Of a DNA stretch of 31,668 bases, positions 1 through 6,714 are shown in pieces. The translations under genes were made by a program, and so were the position numbers. This stretch comes from a virus: positions 1 through 31,668 of the IMG/VR virus record IMGVR_UViG_3300025462_000002, one strand, 5' to 3'. Numbering within the stretch: position 1 is the first letter of the stretch; every line of letters begins with the position of its first letter. Below the pieces are notes generated by a model. That model was not told where the DNA came from. It searched no databases and worked only from the letters and a program-made list of their open reading frames with translations.

Positions 1-584
1 TTGGGCTGAAGGCGAAAGACATTTATGATATGCATCAAAATATACCTGAAATTAAAGCAAAAGCAGAATTTGAGCTTAAGGCTACGAAAGAGTTATGCAT
101 GGCTCAATCAGAGGATAAATTGATTGAAGATTTGTTTGTTTATTATGCAATATTGGAAGGAGTATTCTTTTTTAGCGGTTTTATTACTCCTTTAGCATTT
201 GGTAGGCGTAATTTACTGTCAAATGTGGCTTCGCTGGTGAGATGGATACTTAAAGATGAGACAAGGCATTTAGCGTTTGGCATCCATCTTTTAACTTCTA
301 TCCTTAAAACTTATGATTCTCCAAAGATTAAGAATAGATTTAATCAATTGATGCGAGATGCTGTAGATATTGAAATAGCTTATGCCAAAGTAGCTATGCC
401 TGAACAGATTGTAGGGCTTTCGTTTGAGACCTATTCGCAGTATGTAAAGTATTTAGCTGATAGAAGAATGCGTTCATTAGGATTTGAGCCAATTTACAAT
501 GTGAAAAATCCTATGAAGTGGATTACAACGCAAACTGATTTGCCAGATTTGACTAACTTTTTTGAAGCGAAGGTAGATTATTAA
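1..584 (+). CDS. nrdB: Ribonucleotide reductase class I small subunit (R2), 3' part
   Basis: R2 houses the di-metal centre and generates the radical used by the large subunit to reduce ribonucleotides, supplying dNTPs for phage replication. The reading frame is open to the window edge (from base 3), so the N-terminal half is missing. Visible R2 signatures are an EGVFFFSGF helix, containing a metal-ligand Glu, and the DETRHLAFG motif, containing the metal-ligand Glu and His. The end reads NFFEAKVDY, the block that normally precedes the C-terminal tail. The protein stops right there, so the flexible tail that in most R2 proteins docks into the large subunit is absent or only a few residues long. 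The stop overlaps the next start (TAATG), indicating translational coupling to the RHH gene. The radical Tyr region lies upstream and cannot be checked. Related R2lox oxidases share DExRH, but the NFFEAK end favours true R2. Confidence 0.88.
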   Translation, partial: GLKAKDIYDMHQNIPEIKAKAEFELKATKELCMAQSEDKLIEDLFVYYAILEGVFFFSGFITPLAFGRRNLLSNVASLVRWILKDETRHLAFGIHLLTSILKTYDSPKIKNRFNQLMRDAVDIEIAYAKVAMPEQIVGLSFETYSQYVKYLADRRMRSLGFEPIYNVKNPMKWITTQTDLPDLTNFFEAKVDY

Positions 585-937
585 TGAGATTGACTGAAAC
601 TATAAGCGTATTTTTGACTGAAGAAATGGCTGATATGTTGTATTCTATAGCCTATATGTATAAAAAACCAGTTTCTAAATTGGTTAGAGAGTTGATTGAA
701 GATTATTTATTAAACACAATACCTAATTCTGAAGAGTCAAAATATGAGCGATATCAGGTTCCGATTTATACAGAACGTATTAGAGTTGGTTTAACTCCTG
801 ACCTTAAAAAAGCTTTGTTCCAACGGGCAAGAGAAGAAAAAACAGAAATGTCTAAATTGATTAGAGATATTATAAAAGAATATTTAAAAACTTTAGAGTT
901 GAATATACCACTGATTAAGGTAAGCCAAACTTTCTAA
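584..937 (+). CDS. Tandem ribbon-helix-helix DNA-binding protein
   Basis: This 117-aa protein consists of two copies of an Arc/MetJ-type ribbon-helix-helix unit, at residues about 4-44 and 62-103, joined by an 18-residue linker. The copies align directly: TETISVFLT with TERIRVGLT, then SKLVRELIEDYL with SKLIRDIIKEYL. RHH proteins normally dimerise, the paired beta strands inserting in the major groove, so two units in one chain would act as a pseudo-dimer. The likely role is a transcriptional regulator. A natural candidate target is the 14-bp inverted repeat at 1415-1461, some 480 bp downstream. The gene is coupled to the R2 gene by TAATG and its 3' end overlaps the convergent dNMP-kinase gene by 23 bp. 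The domain call is firm; the target is an inference. Confidence 0.85.
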   Translation: MRLTETISVFLTEEMADMLYSIAYMYKKPVSKLVRELIEDYLLNTIPNSEESKYERYQVPIYTERIRVGLTPDLKKALFQRAREEKTEMSKLIRDIIKEYLKTLELNIPLIKVSQTF

Positions 938-1409
938 TAATATCTTTTGCTTTAGCTTCTACATCATTGCCAGCTACTATTAAGTCTGGGGTAATTAATT
1001 CTATCTCATTTTCGTGATTGTCTACTAACACACCGTTTAATCTTTTAGCTCGTTCTTCTTTTGGGCAGTATATCATTATAATATGAAAACCGTGTTTTCT
1101 AAGCTCTATCTCTTCAAATTTAAAGCGTAAATCGTCTAAAACAATGTTTTCATTGCTTTTTAGTTGGTTTTCTACTTGCTTAACCCAATAATAAAGGTCA
1201 AGTGTTTTGATTGCTTCCGCTATGGCTATAAGACTGTATCGTTCGGTTTCAGTTAAAGGTTTTTCATATTTAAGTTCAGGGAATAATTTTTTGGCTAAAT
1301 CTTTAACGGTTTTGGCAAATGAAATATGTTTAAAATCGTAATGCTCTATAAAATATTTAGCAAGTGTGGTCTTACCGCTTCCAGCGTATCCGCACAATGC
1401 AAGTTTCAT
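915..1409 (-). CDS. Deoxynucleoside monophosphate kinase-like P-loop protein
   Basis: Predicted to phosphorylate dNMPs to dNDPs for phage DNA synthesis. From the ATG at 1409 the protein is 164 aa. It has a Walker A loop GYAGSGKTT at residues 7-15 and a VLDDLRFKFEEIEL segment resembling the DDxRFxxE block of phage dNMP kinases (T4 gp1 type). An upstream in-frame ATG at 1427 would add six residues, but it lies inside the predicted promoter, upstream of the -10 box, so it cannot be on the transcript. The chosen ATG sits 6 nt after the -10 box with no Shine-Dalgarno sequence, so the mRNA is predicted to be leaderless. It is transcribed divergently from the late genes and convergently onto the RHH gene. 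Substrate specificity cannot be read from sequence. Confidence 0.75.
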   Translation of the reverse strand: MKLALCGYAGSGKTTLAKYFIEHYDFKHISFAKTVKDLAKKLFPELKYEKPLTETERYSLIAIAEAIKTLDLYYWVKQVENQLKSNENIVLDDLRFKFEEIELRKHGFHIIMIYCPKEERAKRLNGVLVDNHENEIELITPDLIVAGNDVEAKAKDIIRKFGLP

Positions 1410-1415
1410 GTAAAA

Positions 1416-1444
1416 AATATAACACAAATTCTTGACAATTTCAA
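1416..1444 (-). promoter_or_regulatory. Sigma70-like promoter for the dNMP-kinase gene
   Basis: On the minus strand TTGAAA (1444-1439), a 17-bp spacer, and TATATT (1421-1416). Six bases separate the -10 from the ATG at 1409, so transcription should begin at or next to the A of the start codon. The geometry mirrors that of the forward promoter. Confidence 0.7.
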
Positions 1445-1460
1445 TAGTTTGTGTTATATT
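1432..1460 (+). promoter_or_regulatory. Sigma70-like promoter for the tail-fibre/lysis genes
   Basis: TTGACA at 1432-1437, a 17-bp spacer, and TATATT at 1455-1460. The predicted start is about 1467, giving a 15-nt leader with GAGGG at 1470-1474 before the ATG at 1482. It is paired back to back with the minus-strand promoter at 1416-1444. Confidence 0.8.
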
Positions 1461-1481
1461 TAATCACATGAGGGATAAAGT

Positions 1482-2183
1482 ATGAGTTTAAATTATACCC
1501 AAGCACCGTTTCAGCCTACTAATCCTTATCCAAATCAAGTTACTACTGAGTTAGATTTAGCTAACCAAAATTTTACTACATTGGCTAATATTTTTGTAAA
1601 TAACGACCCGACTACTTTACAACTTACTTTTAACGCTTTGCCTCCTGGCATACGCAACGGCTATGCAAATCCTATCAATCTCACTTCTGCAACCGCTGAT
1701 TATATGCTACAGCCAGGGGAAGTAGCGTATATAAGCTTTACAAGTGCTACAAGTGTCCAGTTAAATATTGCAACAACGAACGGGACTTATTATGAGATGG
1801 ATTTAGTTTTATCAAATAATTCTGGAACAAGTGCAGTCGGAGCTCCTATTTATTTAATACAAAATAACACTACTTATTCAAACGCTTTTCGTTTTGTAGA
1901 AGTTTATTACAACATAAATACAAATAGTCCTCAGGGTTATTCTCAAACGTATAGTGCGTTTAGAATAAGTTGGGCTGTTTCTTCTATAAAAGCTTATATA
2001 ACCAACTTTACTACAAATAAAAATATAAATACGTTTTATAACGAAACTGGCTATTCTACCGCCCCTGATGTATCTATAGCTTCTTGCTTGTGGCTTGACA
2101 CCACCACATCTTGGACTTTACTTGGAACAATTACTTTTCCGCAAGCATCATCAGGCTATATTTTAGTGAGGAGGTTAGCATAA
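1482..2183 (+). CDS. Putative tail fibre/receptor-type structural protein
   Basis: This 233-aa protein is rich in Asn, Thr, Ser, Tyr and Ala, with little charge, the composition of beta-structured virion surface proteins. The N-terminus (MSLNYTQAPFQPTNPYPNQV) is followed by a short helical stretch ELDLANQNFTTLANIF, a layout seen in proteins that dock to a tail and then extend a beta-rich adhesin. The C-terminus (GTITFPQASSGYILVRRL) is also beta-like. It is the first gene after the strong divergent promoter and has a GAGGG site 7 nt before the ATG. No catalytic motif is visible. The family is not recognised; the structural role rests on composition and position. Confidence 0.5.
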   Translation: MSLNYTQAPFQPTNPYPNQVTTELDLANQNFTTLANIFVNNDPTTLQLTFNALPPGIRNGYANPINLTSATADYMLQPGEVAYISFTSATSVQLNIATTNGTYYEMDLVLSNNSGTSAVGAPIYLIQNNTTYSNAFRFVEVYYNINTNSPQGYSQTYSAFRISWAVSSIKAYITNFTTNKNINTFYNETGYSTAPDVSIASCLWLDTTTSWTLLGTITFPQASSGYILVRRLA

Positions 2184-2761
2184 TGAAAGTATGGGCTTAT
2201 TTAAACAGTAATGGTGTTTTATGTTGTGCGTTAAATCAATCTTCTGTGCCAGCGGGCGTAAATGCTACAGAGCTTGACGTAAACTCTCCTGATGATGTAG
2301 TGTATGAGTCTGGAACTATACGACCAAAAACACAAGCAGAGTTATTAGCTGCCGTGCAACAACAAGCATTGCAACAACTTTCACAATCTACACTGTCTTA
2401 TATTTCTCACTACTACCCAGATTGGAAACAACGCTCGGATATATCAGATTTAGCAAATGGTGAAGCTTATTTAACCTACGCTGGGATTAATATCACACAG
2501 ATAAGACAAATTATCACTCAACAAATACTGTCTGGAGCTTCCTATACTCAAGCTTTATCAACACTAAATCAAACATTTAACAGCAACACTAATCCAACAA
2601 TAGGATATTGGTTAGAGCAGTTATTAAAGGTTGGATATAGACAAGACTTTGTTTTTAAAGTAAAACAACAATACTACTCAATCAGCCAACAACTAAGCTC
2701 AGCAACAGCTTTACCGTTGCCATCTTACACAATTAGTGTTCCACCTCCGAATGTGCCATGA
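2183..2761 (+). CDS. Phage structural or tail-fibre-associated protein
   Basis: The start is set at 2183 (MKVWAYLNSNGVL), which overlaps the upstream stop as TAATG and is preceded by GAGGAGG; the frame stays open further upstream but lacks a better site. The 192-aa product has a short beta-type N-terminal part (about 1-50), a Gln-rich helical centre (TQAELLAAVQQQALQQL) and the segment HYYPDWKQRSDISDL, then a proline-rich end. Proteins of this kind, next to a fibre gene, sometimes act as fibre-assembly factors, but I do not recognise a specific family. It is co-transcribed with the preceding structural gene and overlaps the next gene by 4 bp. Confidence 0.5.
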   Translation: MKVWAYLNSNGVLCCALNQSSVPAGVNATELDVNSPDDVVYESGTIRPKTQAELLAAVQQQALQQLSQSTLSYISHYYPDWKQRSDISDLANGEAYLTYAGINITQIRQIITQQILSGASYTQALSTLNQTFNSNTNPTIGYWLEQLLKVGYRQDFVFKVKQQYYSISQQLSSATALPLPSYTISVPPPNVP

Positions 2762-3123
2762 AGCTCACTACTCCGTTAATAATCAGGCTTGAGCCTAATG
2801 GTAGGAAATGGAAAGTAGCTGAGCCATTTTCGGCTTATACTGATATTTCAGAAGAAAGGGAGTGGATACATGTTCCAGTTGACTTTGAAACAGATTTTGC
2901 TTCTATACCTAAAGTGTTTATTCCATTATTACAATGGAAAGACAAATTCAATAAAGCGGCAGTAGTACATGATTATCTTTATTATACAAAACGCTATCCC
3001 AGACACATAGCAGACAAAATATTTTTAGAGCTTCAAATAGCGTTAGGTGTAGAAAAATGGAAAGCTTATATTTTTTATTATGTAGTGCGTTTATTAGGCT
3101 GGACACATTGGAATAAACGATGA
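2758..3123 (+). CDS. DUF1353-family phage protein
   Basis: This 121-aa protein carries the DUF1353 pattern: VPVDFETDFASIPKVF at about residues 39-54, followed by AAVVHDYLYY (about 69-78) and a positively charged C-terminal helix ending GWTHWNKR. DUF1353 proteins are common in tailed phages, usually near tail or lysis genes, and have no established function; the conserved FxTDFASIPR and HDYLY blocks suggest a small enzyme-like fold. Here it lies between the fibre-type genes and the spanins. It overlaps the preceding gene by 4 bp (ATGA) and the next by 4 bp, so it is probably translationally coupled at both ends. Confidence 0.8.
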   Translation: MKLTTPLIIRLEPNGRKWKVAEPFSAYTDISEEREWIHVPVDFETDFASIPKVFIPLLQWKDKFNKAAVVHDYLYYTKRYPRHIADKIFLELQIALGVEKWKAYIFYYVVRLLGWTHWNKR

Positions 3124-3476
3124 TGAACTTTTTAAGCTTAGGGGCTTTATTTAGATTAGGCGTTGCAATTGTTTTATTACTTGCTTTTGGTTTTGATATT
3201 TACGCTATACATCATATCAAAGTTTTAAATCAGACTATAGCATTGCAAAATCAACAAATTAAACAAGAGCAAGAATACATCAAATATTATGCAAATTTAT
3301 ACACTAAAATGAAACATGATTGTCAATTAAGTAAAAAACAAATTATTAAACACTATTCAATCTTGCTTAAAGAAGCTACTACACCTATTCCGCAAATTCA
3401 AATACCAAAAGAGCATAATCAATGTAAAGCATTAAAGGAGATGGTAAATGAGGCTGCTTCTTATTTTAGCAAGTAG
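3120..3476 (+). CDS. Inner-membrane spanin (Rz-like)
   Basis: The i-spanin anchors in the inner membrane and links through the periplasm to the outer-membrane o-spanin to fuse the two membranes at the end of lysis. The 118-aa protein has one N-terminal membrane segment (about residues 10-30, LGVAIVLLLAFGFDIYAI), then a Gln/Lys-rich predicted coiled coil (about 34-85) and a periplasmic end with Cys residues. The second gene of the pair starts inside its 3' end in another frame, the classic Rz/Rz1 overlap. Either of two adjacent ATGs (3120 or 3123) could start it; there is no strong ribosome-binding site, so coupling to the upstream gene is likely. Confidence 0.82.
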   Translation: MMNFLSLGALFRLGVAIVLLLAFGFDIYAIHHIKVLNQTIALQNQQIKQEQEYIKYYANLYTKMKHDCQLSKKQIIKHYSILLKEATTPIPQIQIPKEHNQCKALKEMVNEAASYFSK

Positions 3477-3714
3477 TTTATTATTTGTTAGTTGTGCTAT
3501 GGAGCCTAAGAGAGCTATGCTTCCACCGATTACTAAAGAAGTAATTGTCAAATGTCCTATACCGACTATTCCACATACTAAAAAACCAATTATTAAACAA
3601 CAAGAACCAATTACAGTTAAGCTTCAAAAGATGCTAAATTACATGTTTAAGCTTCAAAGAGAGAATAAATTATTAAGAGAAGTTTTGGAAATTTGCAAAG
3701 GAGGTAATAAATGA
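3448..3714 (+). CDS. Outer-membrane spanin lipoprotein (Rz1-like)
   Basis: This 88-aa o-spanin begins MRLLLILASSLLFVSC: a lipoprotein signal peptide with a lipobox (FVSC) whose Cys16 would be acylated. The +2 residue is Ala, consistent with outer-membrane sorting. A Pro-rich stretch (about 24-52) follows, then a Leu/Lys/Glu helix suitable for pairing with the i-spanin. The start has AAGGAG 7-8 nt upstream and the gene overlaps the i-spanin gene by 29 bp out of frame. A Cys near the end could form a disulphide-linked dimer, as in known o-spanins. The presence of this protein is the best evidence for a diderm host. Confidence 0.85.
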   Translation: MRLLLILASSLLFVSCAMEPKRAMLPPITKEVIVKCPIPTIPHTKKPIIKQQEPITVKLQKMLNYMFKLQRENKLLREVLEICKGGNK

Positions 3715-3977
3715 AGTTTAGAAGTGTTTTAACAAAATATTGGCTGGATATAGCTTTGGCTGTAATCTTTGGTTTTATTGCGTTTGATACAGCTTTAGAC
3801 CATGGGGCATGGGCTTTTGCTTTTGCAAGAAAAATTGCATTGGCAAGCTTGGGGCTTGTTTATTATTACATTACAAGACTTATAAAACTTGGTAATATTG
3901 AATGGAGAGACCCGTATGATAAGATTTATTCTATTGTTCTTCTTTTGTATGTCGCAATTGTGTTCAGCTTGGGTTAA
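3711..3977 (+). CDS. Holin candidate
   Basis: This small 88-aa hydrophobic protein has two or three predicted membrane segments: about residues 12-28 (WLDIALAVIFGFIAFDT), about 35-55 (FAFARKIALASLGLVYYYITR) and about 72-87. It lies between the spanins and the secreted muralytic enzyme, which is where a holin belongs. Translation starts from a good AAAGGAGG site and overlaps the previous stop by 4 bp. Holins have no shared sequence motif, so the call rests on size, topology and context. Because the endolysin has its own signal peptide, this protein may time lysis by dissipating the membrane potential rather than by making large holes. Confidence 0.65.
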   Translation: MKFRSVLTKYWLDIALAVIFGFIAFDTALDHGAWAFAFARKIALASLGLVYYYITRLIKLGNIEWRDPYDKIYSIVLLLYVAIVFSLG

Positions 3978-4545
3978 TCCTCGCTGTGTAAAGCTTGAAA
4001 AACCTATTGAGAAAGCGGCTAAGCAAATTATATCACCAAAGTTTCCCTGGTGGTACAATGTGGCTCTCGCTCAACAAGAGTCTAATTGCAGATGGATTAC
4101 AAGTAGTGATGGGTGGGGTTCAATCGGTTATTTTCAATTAACACCTGCCGATGAAGATTGGTTAATCAGACCTTTATTTCCGCATTGGCAAGACCGTTGG
4201 AGCATGGACGCTTTTTATGGTTTTGCTTATGTGTTAAAAACCTTACTACATTCTACACCAGAGCATAAGCTTTGGATTGCCTATCAACGTTATAACGGCG
4301 GGAATTGGGTTATCTGGGAGTGTAAAGGTGCAGGTTCATATCAGTGGAAGGGTTGTTATGACTATTGTAAAGAGCACATCGGACAGCCAGGTCATCGGGG
4401 TTATGTTTGCGTGTGGAGAAGATGGGGAAGATGTGTAGAGTATAGAAGTGCTTGTGATATCAATTACCTTTACTCCCTTCATATTTTTGAATGGGGACAG
4501 CAGTATAAACCAATGTGTGCTGTTGATTATATAAGTTTTTGGTAA
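3916..4545 (+). CDS. Secreted lytic transglycosylase endolysin
   Basis: Cleaves peptidoglycan glycan strands for lysis. The start is placed at 3916, where GGAGAG precedes MIRFILLFFFCMSQLCSA, a signal peptide probably cut after Ala18; an upstream in-frame ATG at 3889 lacks a site and would bury the signal. The 209-aa protein shows SLT-type motifs: catalytic Glu55 in QQESNC, GSIGYFQLTP (69-77) and AYQRYNGG (122-129). Nine cysteines remain in the mature part (24, 58, 136, 147, 151, 165, 173, 180, 201), six of them clustered in 136-180, suggesting a disulphide-stabilised C-terminal insertion or wall-binding module. The gene overlaps the holin candidate by 62 bp. The SLT assignment is from motifs; the Cys-rich part is not recognised. 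Confidence 0.82.
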   Translation: MIRFILLFFFCMSQLCSAWVNPRCVKLEKPIEKAAKQIISPKFPWWYNVALAQQESNCRWITSSDGWGSIGYFQLTPADEDWLIRPLFPHWQDRWSMDAFYGFAYVLKTLLHSTPEHKLWIAYQRYNGGNWVIWECKGAGSYQWKGCYDYCKEHIGQPGHRGYVCVWRRWGRCVEYRSACDINYLYSLHIFEWGQQYKPMCAVDYISFW

Positions 4546-4566
4546 GATGATGAGCTGGTGTTTTTG

Positions 4567-4595
4567 TTGACAAAGTGTTGAAATGATGTTATCTT
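4567..4595 (+). promoter_or_regulatory. Sigma70-like promoter for the portal operon
   Basis: TTGACA at 4567-4572, a 17-bp spacer, and TATCTT at 4590-4595. Exactly six bases separate it from the portal ATG at 4602, and no Shine-Dalgarno sequence is present. This is the same geometry as at the dNMP-kinase gene, so the portal mRNA is predicted to be leaderless. Confidence 0.75.
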
Positions 4596-4601
4596 ATTAT
4601 T

Positions 4602-6443
4602 ATGGAATTTAATATCACTACAATAAATGGCGAGTATATAGTATCTAAAGAAGATTTAGAAGCTTTTGCAATCACTGTTTATTCCGAACTTCAAGCAGTA
4701 TCTCAATTAAAAAGAGATAAAGTTATGGAGTATGTGGCTGAGCTGAATGGCAACTCCATTGTTCCTGACCCTGATAATGCTTCTGGCAGTTGGCGAACAA
4801 ATCTTAAATCTTCTATTTTTTTTCAAAAAACAATTTTTGCCTATCTTTATCTTCGTGCCTTGTTGCAAAAATCTACAGATGCTTTACTGACATTTAAGAG
4901 CAATACTTATACTTATCTTCCATCTGCGTATAGAAAAATCTTCAATTTGGGTGTTTATAAAACTAAATTGTTTGACAAATTAGATAGAGCTTTGTGGTAT
5001 GGTATTTTGTCAGGCGAACTTACTTTATTGCTTGATGCTGATTATGTAGTGGATGAGTGGGACGATGTAGAGTTTGAAGTGATTGGCAAAGCTCTTAACC
5101 CCCTTAATTATTACAAATCTGCAGATGGGCAATTTTACGCTTATGATACATTTCAGCCAATAGAAGTAGTGAAAGGTTTGTCTACGCTTTGGAAAAATCC
5201 ACCAGAGAAGTTAGAGCCTTACAATCTTACTACAAACAAAGACATTACTGATTACCTAATCACTTCCATAAAAGACAAAGCCACTTACGGAAAGATTACC
5301 TATATTTTTGGAAGATATGTATCACCAAATTTTGATATAATATCATTACCGCTTAAATTAACGCTTTATAATGATAAATACCTTGTTGATGTAGAAACAA
5401 TAACGCATATTGACAAACGCCTTCCAATTATATCTGTGCCGTTTTATAGTGATGACATGCAATTATCTTATGTTGATTTAATATGGGATTATTACAAAGA
5501 AGATAGCAGATTTTTACGAGCTATCATAGATAGAGCCATTTTAGCCACTACGATGGGCTTTGAGATAAATGTATCCGCATTAGATAAAGAACAAGATGTA
5601 TTTACTGTTAAACCCTTTGCGGTGATAAGAACTGTATCAGATGAACCCGCTATTAAACCGTTCTCTATGGCTACGTTTGACCCAAATGTTTTACCTGTTA
5701 GACAGTTAATTGTGCAAGAAAGCCAAAATATCTCAGCTATTACTGAGTTTTTGATGGGGCTCCCTACCTCAAAAGGCAGACCAACGGCTAAGGAAGTTGC
5801 CATTAAAACGCAAATGAGTCAACAAATTATCTCTACCATTATAAACCGTATTGAAGACCAATTTATTAGCTCAGTAGCCAGAAAGTTATTGACTTTAATG
5901 TTCCAATACCATCTTTCAGAGATTTTAAACTCTTCATTATTGACTGAAACCGAGCTTAAAGAAATTAATGGAATTATTAATAAAGCGCTGCTGGAAGATA
6001 AAGAACCATATTATTATCTGGTTAAAGAACTTTATAAAGGAACAGAAATAAAGGTAGAAGGTATGAGTGGTGTTATTAAACAAAAAGATGAAGTAGAAAA
6101 CATCATGAATATGGTGGAGATGGCTACACAGTTAGGCTTAACCCCATTCTTAAACATGCCAGAAATTTTTAAGAAACTGTTTAAAGCCTTACAGCTTGAT
6201 AGCGATTTAGTAAGAATACCCCCACCAGAAGAGCTTAAGGCTATGGCTCAAGTGCAACAAGCTCAAACACAAATAGAGCCAGAAATTTACTCTTCTATTC
6301 TTCAACAAATGATGCAGTCTCCAGAGGTAATGGCTCATGTAGCTGGTAAGCCGCAAGCTTTAAGTCAGTATGTAGATATGTTAGCTCAAGCTAAGGCTCA
6401 ACAAATTATGCAACAGCAACAACAAGGAGCGGGAAATGATTGA
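4602..6443 (+). CDS. Portal (head-tail connector) protein
   Basis: The portal forms the dodecameric ring at one capsid vertex through which DNA is packaged and ejected. The 613-aa length fits podovirus portals. Recognisable portal character includes the segment around residues 375-430, ISAITEFLMGLPTSKG then PTAKEVAIKTQMSQQIIS, resembling the conserved xxTAxEV...(D/E) helix of T7-like connectors, followed by a long amphipathic helix. The C-terminus is very Gln-rich (last 60 residues), typical of the barrel/crown end. The first in-frame ATG lies directly at the predicted transcription start. The gene begins the packaging/structural operon and overlaps the next gene by 8 bp. Confidence in portal identity is good but rests on the overall pattern rather than one diagnostic motif. 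Confidence 0.75.
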   Translation: MEFNITTINGEYIVSKEDLEAFAITVYSELQAVSQLKRDKVMEYVAELNGNSIVPDPDNASGSWRTNLKSSIFFQKTIFAYLYLRALLQKSTDALLTFKSNTYTYLPSAYRKIFNLGVYKTKLFDKLDRALWYGILSGELTLLLDADYVVDEWDDVEFEVIGKALNPLNYYKSADGQFYAYDTFQPIEVVKGLSTLWKNPPEKLEPYNLTTNKDITDYLITSIKDKATYGKITYIFGRYVSPNFDIISLPLKLTLYNDKYLVDVETITHIDKRLPIISVPFYSDDMQLSYVDLIWDYYKEDSRFLRAIIDRAILATTMGFEINVSALDKEQDVFTVKPFAVIRTVSDEPAIKPFSMATFDPNVLPVRQLIVQESQNISAITEFLMGLPTSKGRPTAKEVAIKTQMSQQIISTIINRIEDQFISSVARKLLTLMFQYHLSEILNSSLLTETELKEINGIINKALLEDKEPYYYLVKELYKGTEIKVEGMSGVIKQKDEVENIMNMVEMATQLGLTPFLNMPEIFKKLFKALQLDSDLVRIPPPEELKAMAQVQQAQTQIEPEIYSSILQQMMQSPEVMAHVAGKPQALSQYVDMLAQAKAQQIMQQQQQGAGND

Positions 6444-6714
6444 TGCGTTATTGTTTGCAAACATTGTAGCATTGGTGATTAATAGCATCTTGCTTTTAGG
6501 TGTTATGGTTGAACTGCTTAATCTTAAAAAGCAAGTTGCTATTAAGTTTAAAGTGTTGATAGAGTTAGAAAAAAGTATAGACAAGCTTAATGAAGCAGTT
6601 AAAACAGTGATGAAAAGCCAGATAGAAAGATTAAAACCACAAGAAAAGCCAAAAGTAATTCCTTTCGTTACACAAGATTTGGAGAAACTTAAGGAGGGCT
6701 TAGATGCTTCTTGA
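6436..6714 (+). CDS. Small membrane-anchored coiled-coil protein
   Basis: This 92-aa protein has one strongly hydrophobic N-terminal segment (about residues 4-28, ending LLLGVMVELLNL) followed by a charged helical region with heptad-like spacing (about 30-65) and a basic, Pro-containing tail. It could be a minor virion or membrane protein; no family is recognised. AAGGAGCG lies just upstream of the ATG and both ends overlap neighbouring genes, so it is part of the portal operon. A similar design (one membrane segment plus a helix) recurs in the protein at 22656-22865. Confidence 0.6.
   Translation: MIDALLFANIVALVINSILLLGVMVELLNLKKQVAIKFKVLIELEKSIDKLNEAVKTVMKSQIERLKPQEKPKVIPFVTQDLEKLKEGLDAS

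Larger units (their letters stand above)
1415..1461. repeat. 14-bp perfect inverted repeat, operator candidate
   Basis: The left arm AAATATAACACAAA (1415-1428) and the right arm TTTGTGTTATATTT (1448-1461) are perfect reverse complements separated by 19 bp. Each arm contains one of the two divergent -10 boxes, and the -35 boxes fall in the spacer. A dimeric or tandem regulator bound here would cover both promoters at once. The neighbouring RHH protein is the obvious candidate. Confidence 0.85.

Noticed and set aside
1409-1427. Upstream ATG at 1427 as start of the dNMP-kinase gene
   Set aside because: It lies upstream of the predicted -10 box (1416-1421) and has no ribosome-binding site; the ATG at 1409 fits the promoter geometry.
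2111-2183. Longer N-terminus from 2111 for the second structural gene
   Set aside because: It would overlap the preceding gene by 73 bp without a ribosome-binding site, while 2183 has GAGGAGG and a TAATG overlap.
3795-4058. Minus-strand ORF of 87 aa across the holin/endolysin genes
   Set aside because: It is the shadow of two well-supported + strand genes, with no ribosome-binding site.
4972-5000. TTGACA within the portal gene as a promoter
   Set aside because: The -10 position at 17-bp spacing reads TGGTAT, and it lies inside a coding region with no gene start downstream.
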